Shown piece by piece: positions 31,629 to 31,721 of a stretch of 31,721 bases of DNA. The DNA lies in contig JBDTLC010000050.1 of assembly GCA_039935015.1 (NCBI GenBank), positions 1-31,721 on the forward strand. The letters are read 5' to 3'. The notes under the pieces are model-generated. The model did not search any database, was not told the origin of the DNA, and saw only the letters and a program-made list of their open reading frames with translations. Origin of the DNA: Paralcaligenes sp039935015. GTDB taxonomy: Bacteria > Pseudomonadota > Gammaproteobacteria > Burkholderiales > Burkholderiaceae_B. The position numbers were made by a program, and so were the translations under genes. The number at the start of each line of letters is the position of its first letter. The first letter of the stretch is position 1.

Positions 31629-31721
31629 ATGTCCCATTTCAAAGTCCCTGCTATTGCATCTTCAGAAATCACTCCCGAGTCGGTGTGGCTGGCGCGTCGT
31701 CGCTGGATGCAGCAGCTTGGG
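31629..31721 (+). CDS. msrP: Methionine-sulfoxide reductase catalytic subunit MsrP, N-terminal fragment
   Basis: Only 31 codons are inside the window. The ATG follows GAGGAAT. The peptide MSHFKVPAIASSEITPESVW is followed by LARRRWMQQLG, matching the MsrP (YedY) N-terminus: the ITPE block and a twin-arginine motif (RRRWMQ) that begins a Tat signal peptide. The full protein would be a periplasmic molybdopterin enzyme that repairs oxidised methionines with the MsrQ haem partner. The call rests on a short stretch; the molybdopterin domain is not seen. About 188 bases separate it from the HAD gene. Confidence 0.75.
   Translation, partial: MSHFKVPAIASSEITPESVWLARRRWMQQLG

Noticed and set aside
31412..31672. 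Minus-strand ORF before msrP
   Set aside because: It overlaps the HAD gene end and the msrP start antisense, with no domain seen.

Overview
The window is a stretch of ordinary chromosome from a betaproteobacterium, most likely an Alcaligenaceae member near Bordetella, Achromobacter or Pusillimonas. This placement is inferred from the moderately GC-rich codon use, an intracellular PhaZ-type PHB depolymerase, a monofunctional RelA, a soluble RsxB-like ferredoxin beside nth, and two LIV-type ABC operons. The genus cannot be fixed from sequence reading alone. There are no tRNA, rRNA, CRISPR, phage, integrase or transposase genes.

Layout. (1) 1-3237: the 3' end of ligA (BRCT domain) faces a tightly coupled minus-strand operon msrB-yciB-bolA-ppi. 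The gap between them holds a 15-bp tandem repeat, a REP-like hairpin and a large nested inverted repeat. (2) 3238-8198: a plus-strand branched-chain-amino-acid-type ABC importer (binding protein, LivH, fused LivM-LivG, LivF). (3) 8391-13099: a second, separate importer on the minus strand (livG-livF-livK-livH-livM in transcription order), convergent with the first. (4) 13200-16348, minus strand: nth with rsxB (4-nt overlap), phaZ, and fdxA. (5) 16646-24876, plus strand: pncB, a YoaB-like Rid protein, relA, trpB-trpA-accD, an unusual phosphoribosyltransferase-HAD fusion, and a small membrane ORF overlapping its stop. (6) 24863-29314: msrA (minus), an isocitrate lyase/PEP mutase-family enzyme (plus) and rne (minus). 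(7) 29814-31721, plus strand: rluC overlapped by a Gph-like HAD phosphatase, then the first 31 codons of msrP.

Themes. Two complete LIV importers suggest heavy use of amino acids or organic acids, but the substrates cannot be read from sequence. Three methionine-sulfoxide repair proteins (MsrB, MsrA, MsrP) lie within the window. RNA and stringent-response functions (RNase E, RluC, RelA) and NAD, tryptophan and fatty-acid synthesis make up the rest.

The most unusual non-coding signal is a family of short hairpins, seven copies by eye. Six carry a GTAG-type head (one is altered to TTAG), and all are intergenic; they resemble REP elements. One copy supplies the stop codon of livM. The most unusual coding signals are the PRTase-HAD fusion with its coupled membrane ORF, and a LivF whose Walker A lysine is replaced by arginine. 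No clearly new multigene system was found.
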